A stretch of DNA of 64,000 nucleotides from Hymenolepis diminuta (taxonomy: Eukaryota > Platyhelminthes > Cestoda > Cyclophyllidea > Hymenolepididae): the NCBI GenBank assembly GCA_900708905.1, contig CAADRB010000015.1, forward strand, positions 417,444-481,443, read 5' to 3'. The position numbers and the translations under genes were made by a program. Each line of letters begins with the position of its first letter. Within the stretch, counting starts at the first letter, position 1. Positions 37,520 through 48,648 of this stretch are shown here, in pieces. The notes below the pieces were generated by a model. The model ran no database searches, was not told the DNA's origin, and saw only the letters and a program-made list of their open reading frames with translations.

Positions 37520-40500
37520 TTATTATTACTTTTCCAATGTAAGTTAATTTAAGAATTTAGAAAGAAATAAGGTAATGACTGAGTTAATATTATTATTAGC
37601 TAATGTTCTAGGTTGTTGTCCCTAAGTATCCCTTTTTTCGGCGTTTTCAGAGTCATATATTAAGCCCAAACACATGACTGGTCGAACTAGACGGCAGTTT
37701 GATTCTGATCAAATAAAGGACTCCCGTAACGGGTCTTTTGTTTTGTTTGGAGGTTTAGACGCTGAGAAATAAGAAAGAATTTTCACTTAGTGTGTGTAAA
37801 TGGTTTTGCCTACTTTACCTATTCACGACAAATCCTTCCGATAGTTTGCTTATAAAGTGCAAATCCACAATTTAAAATTCCTTATTTTGTATAAGTAATC
37901 GAATGATAACCAAAAATCCATGACATCCGGTAACTATCAATGCTAACTTCTAAATATATTTTGTGAACAGCTTCAATTCCAATGAAGAATTTCAGATTTT
38001 CCTGAATGTAACGATTTGTCTTCTGTTAATCACTTCTATTTGCGAAGAAAATTTATCTTGGGCTTTTAATCCAGTTTAATATCACTTTCACCCTGAGAAC
38101 TACCTGTATCAATTATTTATTTAGCGTAAATAAGCAGAGTTGGCATCCGAAACGCTCTTGTCATTTGTAGATTTTTGACACCTTTGAAAGTCTACTGTAT
38201 TTACCTTAGTCGATTTAGATTACATTTCCATGTATTTGTTCTTCATTGTTCGAAGATATTTTGTAAAAACTGACTAATAAGTTCATACATGGGTTAGCTT
38301 ATATTCTATAAGGAGAAAAGCATTACGATATTTCTTTATAAAATTTAGTAGTCAATATTCTCCAGCTAGCTAAAATAACAATGACTCTATACTAAATCGA
38401 TTACAAAGAGTAACGGGTACTGAATTGAAGTTTTTATTAGAACGTATATCAAAGATTACAGTGGTATCTCTCTGTCTTATCTTTGCTTTGGAAAGTAAGA
38501 CTTTCTAACAAAAAAGAAACCCTCTAATTAAGTGCTAAAAGCGTTAATACAATCCCTGCTTATTTATCTCTAAAGTTCTAACTCAAAAATCTGTCCATAT
38601 AATCAGTGATAGTTCTTTGGTATGAGGACAAAATTTTGTCAAATCTTCTATTAGAATATTTGGAAGTACTGGTAGCATTTTAGAAACTTCTACAAGTGCT
38701 AAAATCGCCATTCTTGTTCAGAATATAACTAACTTTAATGGGATTATCGATAAATCGATAATATTTAGAGACTAAAAATGTACGAGCTAATTAATTAGCA
38801 ATGATTTAATTTCTGTTTCTGATCTAGGCCGGTGTTTACGCTAAGCATATGTTATTAAACTCCATTTACATAACCATTATTATAAGGGACTCATTAATTC
38901 GTAGTGACAACCGAGAAGGTGAAAATAAATACAACAGAATTCAAGCATGATAATTATATATTCCAGCCATATAAAGTATCCAAGTCTCAGTCTCATGATC
39001 GCTAAAACCAGATGGTGTGATATATGTATTGTCGATCTTCAAATCCATTTGAATTTTAAATAAAATCATTAAAATAAATGGGATTGCATCTAAGAAGTTA
39101 TATTGTTATGTGAATAACTTCCGAGTGACTTTGTCCTCCGCAAAGCCATTGCAGGGTCAGTACTTTGAAATCAAATTTAAATAAATTTAACCACCGCGTT
39201 TGAATTTGAAGATACGAAATTACTCCAATGTGTAATTCCCTAACTGTTCGTAAAATTGGCTTAAGTGAAATCTGAATAATATATTCCCTTGCAGAGGGTG
39301 CTTGAGAAGTAACTCCTTTTAAATATCTCCACATCTTTAAAGGTTCAAGAAGATGCCAAGTTATTTGATAACAAAGATGGTGATTGATCATTATAGAGGT
39401 ACGTGCTCAGATTGATCCCAGGACCCTCAAGAAGTATCATACAAAAGCCTTGAATGCCAGTTCTCTAATGGAATTCTAGGCGTTTTAAAGGAACTGCGGG
39501 TAAATGCACAGTAAAATTTACATTTAAATTAAAAACTCATGTGATGGGTGCTTTTCTCATGTTCGATTTTTATAAATGAAATCGACTTATGCTCAAATTG
39601 TCTGACTTTTAAAATAAGACCTTGTTATCCAATCACACTACACAAAATAAGTTACACAAAGAAAACTAACTGGATGATTTTATAATAGTAGGTTTGGAAC
39701 TCAAATAAAACATTTAGCAATGGTAATTAAGGTGTAAGTCAATGGAAGGAATTTGGAATCCAAGTTTCTATGGTGAATTACCATAAGTAAGTATTGGATA
39801 AGATTACTTAACCATACTATTTATTATCCGACTTTCAGATGAGGTTTATATATAGATTTATTGATTGTGAGACACCAAAACGAACTTTAGAATCGTAGTT
39901 TTAGTTCAAAAAGTCTGGGAATTGGAGTATAGGTCACCCGATTAAAAGTTTATGGTTGATTATAAGTCAATAGAGCTTTAAAAAGTATGCTAACCTTTCC
40001 TTAAAGTTCGAGTGTTCGTTAGAAGTCTATTTAAAAATCTATCGAGTTTGAAGGACTTAACTAATTCTTTATGATAAGGAAGGTTTATTAAATTGACTTT
40101 GGGAAATAACGGTGAAAATGTTAGAAACGGATAATATGGATCATCAAAAACACTTCAAAAAGTTTCCATTCCACCAAGGAAAATTTTAATAATGCGCTCT
40201 GATTAGAGGAAAGTATCTTAGGACGGTACTATAAGAAGTTCTCATCCCTCTCCCCTTTCCTCGTGTTGGTCTAAATTGACATATGGTTATTCATATAGGT
40301 ATTAATCATGCGATCTTTGACTTACTAGAACTACACACCACTATGATACCGACACACAAGTGCTTCAAAACCTTCCCAAGCTTATTAGACGTGCTCACGC
40401 CATTTGACTTGGATAGATGGAAGGTATTTTGGAATCGCTCTTGCGAGGAACTCACATACTACTGCCTCTATTATTGACCATTGCGGCTGGTTATCTACAT

Positions 40501-41224
40501 GCCCATAGATGAGCATCAGTCTTGTGACCTCTGCCCATTGATCACTGTGTCGCCGGCCCATAAACGCTTTAAACCGGTATTGGCTATTATTATGATATCG
40601 TGTGGCTGTCTCTGTTTGGAGTTACGATTAGAGATAGTTTCACCATTAACAAACAATTGACTTTGGCAAGGTTGTTCTAAATGGGAGGAATCAGTTAGAG
40701 ATCTAAACACCCACTTTCAACTTTCCAATGGTTAACATCGCATGGATTTCATTTTGAGCGCACCAGGATCTCGACGCTAATCGCATCGAGGATTTCCCAA
40801 ATCCGATTTTCGAAATTAGGCAAGAAAAAAAATCACAACGGCGAAATGATACATGCGTACCTTCAGCACTGTACGAAACTGATTTGGGAATTGTTGCTGC
40901 ATGTTCATTCATTGAAATAATTAACAGCTTTTTTCTTTGTTGATCTTTAGATAAGTGAAATTAGAGAGGCTTAGGGAATCTCTGATTATTTCTAGAAAGC
41001 CCTCCTCAAGTCGAACTTGGAATTCCAGGATTAAACAATTTAGAAGACTGAGACAACGATGGATACTTTATGTCTCCTTAAAATTTCATTCACCCTTCAC
41101 CCATTCAAGTATTGATATTTTAAGTATATTGATTTCAGCGTTTGCTTTTCATAATTATTTTTTGTTGCTTATCAACGTTCCTCTTGGGATTGAGAGTAGC
41201 ATTTTAGAGTCTTTAGTTGCCTTA
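37520..41224. other. Intergenic DNA upstream of the SLC13 gene
   Basis: The first 200 bp may still hold regulatory sequence of the SLC13 gene. The rest is AT-rich. A GC-richer patch at about 40.2-40.85 kb has scattered short ORFs but no recognised protein or repeat. Confidence 0.35.
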
Positions 41225-41360
41225 TCCTTCACTAGACCAGTTTAACTAATGTGGTTGGTCATGCTCTTCACTGGATTTGCGTCAGTGGAGTAGCAACCAA
41301 TATGACGTCTACATGGTCAGAGGTCACGAGTTCGATGTTTATCTTGATAATTAATCATCT
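41225..41360 (+). repeat. SINE-like repeat family C, head copy
   Basis: It contains ATGGTCAGAGGTCACGAGTTCGATG, a B-box-like core in the same context as the 29.6 and 55.5 kb copies. It is preceded by AATGTGGTTGGTCATGC-type body sequence, so the order may be rearranged or two fragments may abut. Confidence 0.4.
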
Positions 41361-42539
41361 CCACTTTCTGAATGAAAATCAGTGATACCATTATTTCATA
41401 AATGATATCATTTGGATATAAAAGATGATTGTGTGAAGTGAATGACTAAAGTAAGGCGACTAAAATTTCATTTTTAATTTCAATATGGTTCGAATTTAAT
41501 TTTTGAAATTAGAGTTTTCCAATGCATGCTTAAAAAGGAGCGTTGTGTATAAGTCCACTAGTCGGTTTTTAAAATAGCTTTGGCGCAATTTAACAGTGTC
41601 CTCATTAGAGTAAATCCGTTGGTAAATAAATTTTTTTTATCAGCTTTATATTATATTTTCTCATTTATTATCGGTTAACCCAGGAGATTATACTAACTAG
41701 TCAAAGTTATTAAAAATCCGGCAGTTGGTCCCAAATATGGGGTAACTATAGTAATGAAAAGGCACCTGACGGCATGGTGTCGAGTCCTGGTGTTCACTGT
41801 TTATAGTTGAGTTGTGAACCATAGTATCATAGAAATAAAAATGTCATTTGACTATCTTGGTTCGCCAGCAATGTTACATTTAGATGATGTGGTGTGATAT
41901 TGTTGCTACTGAGGAATTGAAAGTAGTCTTGGCTATCGACCCAGTCAGACATTACTGGACTGATGAAAATGTCAAATGGAACAACTCCTGATATACTTTA
42001 TCACACGGTCCTTTGCTGCTGTAGAGGTTACATCCTTTTATCTTTCATGCCCTTTTATACTCTTCTGGCCTTTCATTCTAGCTAATTCATCAATAAGATG
42101 TCCTCTAATAAGTACATATACACTTCCTATATCTATTAATAGAAATCTGAGACCATGGAGAAATCTTATGTTTTGCTAACCCAAGTAATCCGAAGTGATT
42201 CTAGTGCAGTCTGTTCAGCCACTTCGAAAAAAATGCATATAGAAATGAAAGAATTTGCATTTTTAGTCCTGTTCAATAGAATTGTAAACTTCTTGAGTCC
42301 ATTACTTTCCATTAGACAATCATCTTGTGGAAAAATATTCGATTGGACACAGGTGGCAGTACCAGACGGGTATATGCATGTATGCCCATTTATTAACAAA
42401 TATAGTATACATTATAATATCGGACAATCGGATGCACAAATCTGTGAAGTTATAATTTGGGAAAGGGTTGGGAGATTTAGTCCTTGGGATCCTTGATTTT
42501 TACTTATATTCTTATCAGCTCGGAAGAATAATGCGGCTG

Positions 42540-42830
42540 CTTTTCAAATGATCCTGGAGGAGGTTTGTATTGAATCTGATGGCAACAATGAGAATGACAT
42601 TCTGGTATGTGTATGTTTCAATCACCCGAGTTTTTTTAAACTAAAAGTAACCGGAAATCGGAAAGTCCTTGTGGATTGTTTTGCCTAAAGAAAAATATTT
42701 CAGTTTAAAATGCAAGAGCATTGATTTCTTTTCTGCGAACATTCCACACACTGCGCATAATCGTTTTTCCTTGAATTCCCTTGGGGTGGGGATTTAATTT
42801 TTCGAGACAGGAATGGCCAGTTTAGACTAT
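42540..42830 (+). pseudogene. Coding-like relic F, direct copy
   Basis: The plus strand reads ILEEVCIESDGNNENDILV, loses the frame, then reads VTGNRKVLVDCFA and a stop. About 290 bp align with the reverse complement of 44000-44310, including TTGATTTCTTTTCTGCGAACATT and TGGGGTGGGGA blocks. It is probably a degraded transposon or retrogene fragment; the family was not recognised. Confidence 0.4.
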
Positions 42831-43994
42831 TTAAACAGTGATGGCCTGATCAGGCACATGATTACCATGGTGTCTTTATCAGTTTACCCTTGTCAAGACT
42901 TATTTTAGCTTTCTTATTAGTTATTGTCAATTTTAAATTAACAGAATGAGGTGATAGAACATTAAATTTAATTATACAATTTTCGCATATTACTAGGGCC
43001 TATTTTAGCGCTTGTGAACTGTATTAACTAAAAGAAAGTTTATTTCGGACTCAACAAGCTTGCAAAGTATAAATCCGCCACGAAACCAATCTTCTATATT
43101 TTGCTACCAAATTTTATCTTTCCTATGATCTTTCCATAAACAGGGGTGCTCTACGGAATACAAAATGAGGAGAAATAAGTGTCCCTAATGGCTTGAATGG
43201 TCTAAGAGCTTGTTAGGAAATAAAGTTTTAAGATGAGAAGAGCAAAATACACTAAGGTAATAATTGAGTTTTGCAGGTTTCTCAAATGAATGTACTAGAA
43301 CAACTTGAAAGCTATACTTCCTTTTGTCAAATTCGTATCCTTGATATGAGGTATTAAAAGTTCCGAAAGTTAAGTTGATTTTGGATTCATGGGTCTTCCT
43401 GCAGTCTTATATAATGGACATAGTTCATCGTGCTCAAACTTAAAGAGCTAACCTCAGATTTGTTTAAATCCAGAGTCCATAGATTATATTGAGTTATCAG
43501 TCTTGACTTACTCCTAAGTATTTTAATAAATAAATTAGAATATCTTTCCAACCTTTACGTATGTGAGACACTCAAAATTTTCCTTCAATATGTGTAAATG
43601 GTTCACGTAACTTCTTGAGCGTTGTGTAAAAGAGCAAAGCTATTTATGTTTCAGAGGCTTTAATTTACTGAGGAAAGCTTTAACGCATATGTTTCATTCC
43701 AAGCCAAGGCAAACCCCACCGAGATCATAGTAGCCCTTCCCCAGTAGTCCTAATGATCTCTGGCAACTACAAACTTAGAATTCTCCTAATCTTGGAAGAA
43801 CGATAAAGTAGGGCCATGACTTGCAAAGAGGTGGTTTATCGCGGTCGAGCTACAACGAAGAAAACTTGGCCTCTTGCCGGTATGAAAAAACCCTCTTGAG
43901 GCATCAGAAATCAAAGCGAACTACAAGGAAATCTTACATAAGTCCGTAACTAAAACAATTCACTAAAGACAAAAAGACTTTTTTGGTTTGAGCG

Positions 43995-44310
43995 GTTGAC
44001 ATGGCCAAAACAGCCAAAAAAAATATTGATTCCTTTCTCTCGAATAGTATGTCTCCACCCCAGGAAAATTCGAGCGAAAATAATTAAGTGCGAAGCTGTT
44101 ACATGCATGCAAATGTTTGCGGAAAAGAAAACAATGGTCTTACATTATCAACGGGAACAATGGTCCTTAGGCACAACAATCTACAAGGATTTTCCGTTTC
44201 AAGTTTCTTGTTATCTTATATACCGTAATGACCAAGTGTTGTTAAAATGCCATTCACCAGAATTTCGTCTTCAACTTTGACATCAACTTCAATGCGAGCC
44301 TCTCCAAGAT
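43995..44310 (-). pseudogene. Coding-like relic F, inverted copy
   Basis: The minus strand reads LGEARIEVDVKVEDEILVNG, then in another frame RNLKRKILVDCCA and a stop, matching the direct copy. DNA blocks CTTGTAGATTGTTGTGCCTAA and TTTTCTTTTCCGCAAACATT align with CTTGTGGATTGTTTTGCCTAA and TTTCTTTTCTGCGAACATT. The plus-strand 94-codon ORF here is a shadow. Confidence 0.4.
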
Positions 44311-46079
44311 ATTTTTTGAAAAAGCATCAACAAATATTCTTCGGAGAAGTGAATAAGCAAAATTCCCAAATACTATGGATCTAATCTCCCCGCCATTTTC
44401 CTTAATTATATACTTATAGCTATACAACTTTTTGCCCGAATAAATAAATATCTTTATAAATAAACGATCATATTATTATTAATTAGTCGACATTATTCAA
44501 TTTCATGTTCCAGATGTAGATTTAAATTTATCACTTCAAATCTGCACTAAGCGCGATGAAAAATATTCCTGTCAAGTATATATTTTTTCTTTTGTATGAG
44601 TTTGTTTGTTCTCATTAAATAAAATATGGTATTTTTTAAATGTTGCCACAGAAAACCAATTTTCTCAGGGTTCCTGGCTTAGAATCTCATTTCTAAAAAT
44701 GTCACCAAAATGTGTCAAACAAACAAAAATCGAAGTAAAGAAGAACTCATTAACTGACCAAACATATTTACACTCCTTTCAAATAATTCATACAATGCCA
44801 GAAAAGGTAAATACACAGTGAATTGTTGATTTATAATGGTGATTAAGGTAGCCATTGGCATGAAAGCAAATGTATAAAAAAACGAAAAGTTGAAAATTAT
44901 TTGGTTTCATAATCAACAATCACAGAGAGTTTAACCATATTGGATTTCCTAATTCATGAGAAGGGCGTATCTGAGATATTAACGTGTCTTTAGTATTATG
45001 TGAATGAGACCACTAGCGTACAAACGTCTAGTATGTCAGTAAAGAATATGGTTACTGAATTAAATAAAGTACAATAACAATTTCGACTGAATACAATTCG
45101 CCTTTTCATGTTATTGCTCAATAACCCATCACTATAGTACTTCAACACCATGCTGTTAAAGGTCAAATTTTTAGGCATATTCAATCTACTCTCTATCAGA
45201 AAAATTGTTTCAGAGTAATTGTATAAGTCAGCATCTATGAAGGAGTATAGATATTTCCACACAAAAGAAGTAAATGAAATTACTCGCAGCGGTAGAACAG
45301 TCCAGAAATGAAGGGAAGATCAGCTCAGTTTACTGCATTAAAGAATATGCGCATTTGATTTCTTTGAATGTGGTACTCATTTTCGATCGGTAGTATTTAC
45401 TTCTGACAGCTCGTGTAATGTTGGACTCAATTAATAGATTAATATCCGCCATACCGCGGGGTCATTTCCTGAGTATGGAGTTATAATCAGTGATCATGGA
45501 TTGGTGGATGCCGACTGACGTCAATATTAATAACCACTGACTGCTAGGGGTACCAATACTTATACTCAGAAGATTTCATATTTACATCACATTAGGGACA
45601 CCAGAAATTAGTATAATATTTCAGTCCTTGGCAATTCAACCAGCTATACGTTTCCATTTTCCTACCGACAGGAACGGAGAGTGAATGTAGAAGTAGAACG
45701 CAGAGATAAGTAGTGTATCTTTGGTAGAAACCAAAGTAGTCGTAAATGGCAAAATTCACAGTGCAGTTTTTTTATAAGTAAGTTTGAATGAACAGTAATC
45801 GCAATCTTTTACAAAAACCGAAATTTAAAAGAAATCATACAAAATTTTGTGGTAAGCAATTCGAAATAAAATCACACCTTAAGAAGTCGACTAAATGTGT
45901 TAATACAGCTACATACTTTAGAGATCTTAGGAAGCGGGATCGAATATTTTCGGTAAATTTTATTGAACTCCGTAGCAAAGTGTATTATTGTAGCTAACAG
46001 GAACCAAGGTCACCAATTTAGGGATTACCAAATTGCAGGACCAAATGAACCAGATCTTGATTGCTGAAACTAAGACTAT
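44311..46079. other. Intergenic DNA with no supported feature
   Basis: ORFs are at most 88 codons and of AT-driven composition. No repeat blocks were recognised. Confidence 0.4.
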
Positions 46080-46485
46080 AAGTGACGGCTAACAACAGTT
46101 TTGGAGCAGAACACCAAGAGCTGACTAGGCCAATGTACATTGAACAAACTACTATGAGGATTCAACAAGTAAAAGAGAGCTGAGGCACAGAGGAGATGAG
46201 AGGGAAGCGTAGGAGGCTGTAGTAGGCTTGTGCGTGCGTGTAAGGTAGATATATAAAAACAATTTACATCAGTCACTTGAGCAAGGAAGCGTGCGAGGAC
46301 GAGTGCAGAGTACTTTTAATGAAACGGGACGGTCAAAGAATGGAGGAATCGGTAAACGCGTTTAGAAATCACTAGTAGGGGTATTGAATCATAAGGCCAT
46401 AAAGACATCACTGGAGCTTTGGTGGAGTACTTTTATATAGAATGCGAATAAAGAGTAACTTTGGAAAAAGCATAGAATCATCCTT
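46080..46485 (+). repeat. Dispersed repeat family A, copy at 46 kb
   Basis: It shows GACGGCTAACAACAGTTTTGG, AACACCAAGAGCTGACTAGG, GAGGATTCAACAAG, TGCGTGCGTGT, CAGTCACTTGAGCAAG, GAAACGGGACGG and the tail GCGAATAAAGAGTAACTTTGG. The tail matches the 60 kb copy (GCGAATAAAAAGTAATCCTGG). Confidence 0.7.
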
Positions 46486-47079
46486 TAAAATCAAAAACTT
46501 AATCTCTCGTGCACTGAACTATCGATTATTGAATTCCACTTTAGCGTCTGGACATATAAAACCACCTCTGAAGCAATTTTCGACTGACCAGATAGGCAAT
46601 AATTTTCCAAATATTCACTTCTATGTAAGCAAATTTAATTTCTTGGTAAAAATGTTGGTTAAGATTGCAGTACTTCTCCCTTCCTCCTCTTTTATTAAAG
46701 TGTCAACTAGGTGTAATAAAAAGAGCCGAATACATTGGACCGATCGAAGGGAAAGACACTTTGATACTAGAGACGTGAGTATTAGCATTTCTTTTCGTAA
46801 TCTTCTGTCACAGTAGGCATATGATGAAAAGGCATTACAGTAATTTAGTATAGAATAAACTGTCTTCAAGATTTCCTGGAATAAAATCAGGAAAAGTAAA
46901 ATTCAATGCGCAAGAGAAAGTGAAAAAGAGTTCAACTAATTCAAGATAATGCTAACTTCCATTCACTGTTTAGATCCTAATAATAATTAATTAAAATTAA
47001 AGAATCCTTATTCCAATGAAATATTCCAAAATAAAGGATTAAAGGACAGTGCAGAATGCGTTGCCAATAAAATTAGCCG

Positions 47080-47410
47080 TTGATCCCTTAGGAAAGGTAC
47101 ATTTCAGATGCTCCGACCACATGGTAGGAAAAGGTATTGTCTCATTGACAAATTTTTAATCGGATTTTTTTAGAATTAAAGTCGCGAAGTTTCATGATTA
47201 TCGGATTACTAAGTAAATTTTTGGTTACGATATCCGATGCTTATTAACCAGTTGATCATGATGATCAGTCTTGTCCCTTAGTTTCAATGTTTTCATCCAA
47301 AGATTGGGAAAGCAGAATGAGTTAACATGATATTAAACAGCTGACATAATCTGAACTTAACAGGACTGAGATAACTAGAATACTTAACTTAGCAGAACTC
47401 TATAAGCAGT
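47080..47410 (+). repeat. Dispersed repeat family D, copy 4
   Basis: TTACGATATCCGATGCTTATT, CCAGTTGATCATGATGATCAGTCTTG, TTCAATGTTTTCATCCAAAG and GGAAAGCAGAATGAGTTAAC, then GATATTAAACAGCTGACAT, match the 24.7 kb copy closely in order and spacing. Confidence 0.6.
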
Positions 47411-48342
47411 GTTTCCTCCAAGTGAAGTTTAGTAATAACATCAGCATAATATATCTTTCACGGAATTAATAAATGAATCGAGTTTTTCTCCCAATTTAAT
47501 GATAATATGTTTATTTGTTCAAAGATCGTATGCAACATACGAGGTGGACAAAAGGATGCGTAGCTTTTGAGTTTTAATGTATTGGAAACAACGTTTTATT
47601 GTTACCTCTGTATTTTGATTTTCTTTTCTAACTTTAATTTAGTTCTGAAGATTGCATTTTCTCTTTCCGCAGCTGAGCAACCATGAATGGGGAATAATTA
47701 TACGAAAGAGCACATCTAGTAGTGCAAAAGTAAGGAGAGTGGCAGCATGCTTGTTGTATCTGACGTGAAGATTTACTAATTAAAAAAGCAAAATTTAAAG
47801 TTAATGACATAATTATTATCATGTATTTAGAGCATTTCTTCCTAAAATTGAAATTCATTAACTTTTATCAGAATCAAATGAAATTAATTTGGAAGTTTCC
47901 ATTAAATATGCTATAAAGTTCATAAACAAAGGCCACACTTGCATAACTATTGATAATTTATTGATGATCAAATAAATTGATAGGTATAAATTCGCGATGT
48001 GAGATAATACGCACAGAAACCGTTCATTTTAAATAGAATGAATGAAAATAGGTAGTGGAATAATTTTTATCAATTCTAAAAGAAGAATAAAAAAATGAAA
48101 GATACTGTAATGTGAAAAGGCATTTTTAATAGTTAGAACTATAATTTAACTATCAGTTACTTGATTGAATATTAAGAAAACAAAAATTTATTTAAATCCA
48201 AAAATTTTAATAGCTGAATCAGAGCCGGTTAACTAGTTGTCCGGATATCCAAATTGGATAAGATCATTTGTACTTAATAAAGAAGATAAACACAAAAGTC
48301 CCTCAAGCTCACGCAAAAATTGCTATAACAACGGACTATGCG

Positions 48343-48370
48343 GTTGCTAGGTAATGGTTGTCCGGGCAAC
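48343..48370 (+). promoter_or_regulatory. Two tandem RFX-type X-box motifs
   Basis: GTTGCTAGGTAAT (48343-48355) and GTTGTCCGGGCAAC (48357-48370) are adjacent imperfect inverted repeats. They fit the RFX X-box pattern, two GTTGCC-like half sites facing each other with a short spacer. RFX factors drive ciliary genes in animals, typically from within about 250 bp of the start. Here the nearest candidate Met is 146 bp downstream. Confidence 0.55.
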
Positions 48371-48407
48371 CGGAAGGACAGTCATTAAGGAGAAGACGCT
48401 CAAAGCG

Positions 48408-48427
48408 GTGGATGGCCAACCATCCAC
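48408..48427. repeat. Perfect 8-bp stem hairpin in the X-box promoter
   Basis: GTGGATGG (48408-48415) and CCATCCAC (48420-48427) are perfect reverse complements around a CCAA loop, 37 bp downstream of the second X-box. The loop itself carries part of a CCAA/CCAAT-type core. It may be a paired binding site; function is unknown. Confidence 0.5.
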
Positions 48428-48515
48428 TGGGGTTGATTGGCCGGTTTCTTGGTTGGGCAATTGACTGACGGAGTGCAGTAGCTTAAGACGGAAGACGAAT
48501 GAAATAGAACAGTGG

Positions 48516-48648
48516 ATGAGTCATTCTATGCATTACGAAAAAGGCTTGACCACTGTATACGTTAGTTACCTTTCAAACGGTCAAGTAGGACGTACCTGCT
48601 CACCACTACCAGCAAAGTTTGATATAATCCCCCAAAATGGACCAATTT
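48516..48648 (+). CDS. Candidate first coding exon (44 codons + 1 nt) of a possible ciliary gene
   Basis: An ORF starting MSHSMHYEKGLTTVYVSYL and ending FDIIPQNGPI runs into the consensus donor T|GTAAGT at 48649, leaving phase 1. The frame closes upstream at a TGA near 48470. The peptide has mixed, non-repetitive composition unlike the AT-rich random ORFs nearby, and the tandem X-boxes lie just upstream. No family was recognised. The matching second exon was not identified with confidence. Splicing straight to 57048 would create TGA, so that exon is not the direct partner. The plus-strand acceptor near 53510 is phase-compatible (it would give Trp) but unproven. A different short start, ATG at 48636 in another frame, also reaches the same donor. 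Confidence 0.35.

Noticed and set aside
46442..46816. 124-codon plus-strand ORF after a family A repeat
   Set aside because: Composition is AT-driven, it begins inside the repeat tail, and there is no motif or splice structure.
48636..48648. Short start MDQF immediately before the donor at 48649
   Set aside because: Possible but leaves only four codons; the longer frame from 48516 is better composed and better placed relative to the X-boxes.
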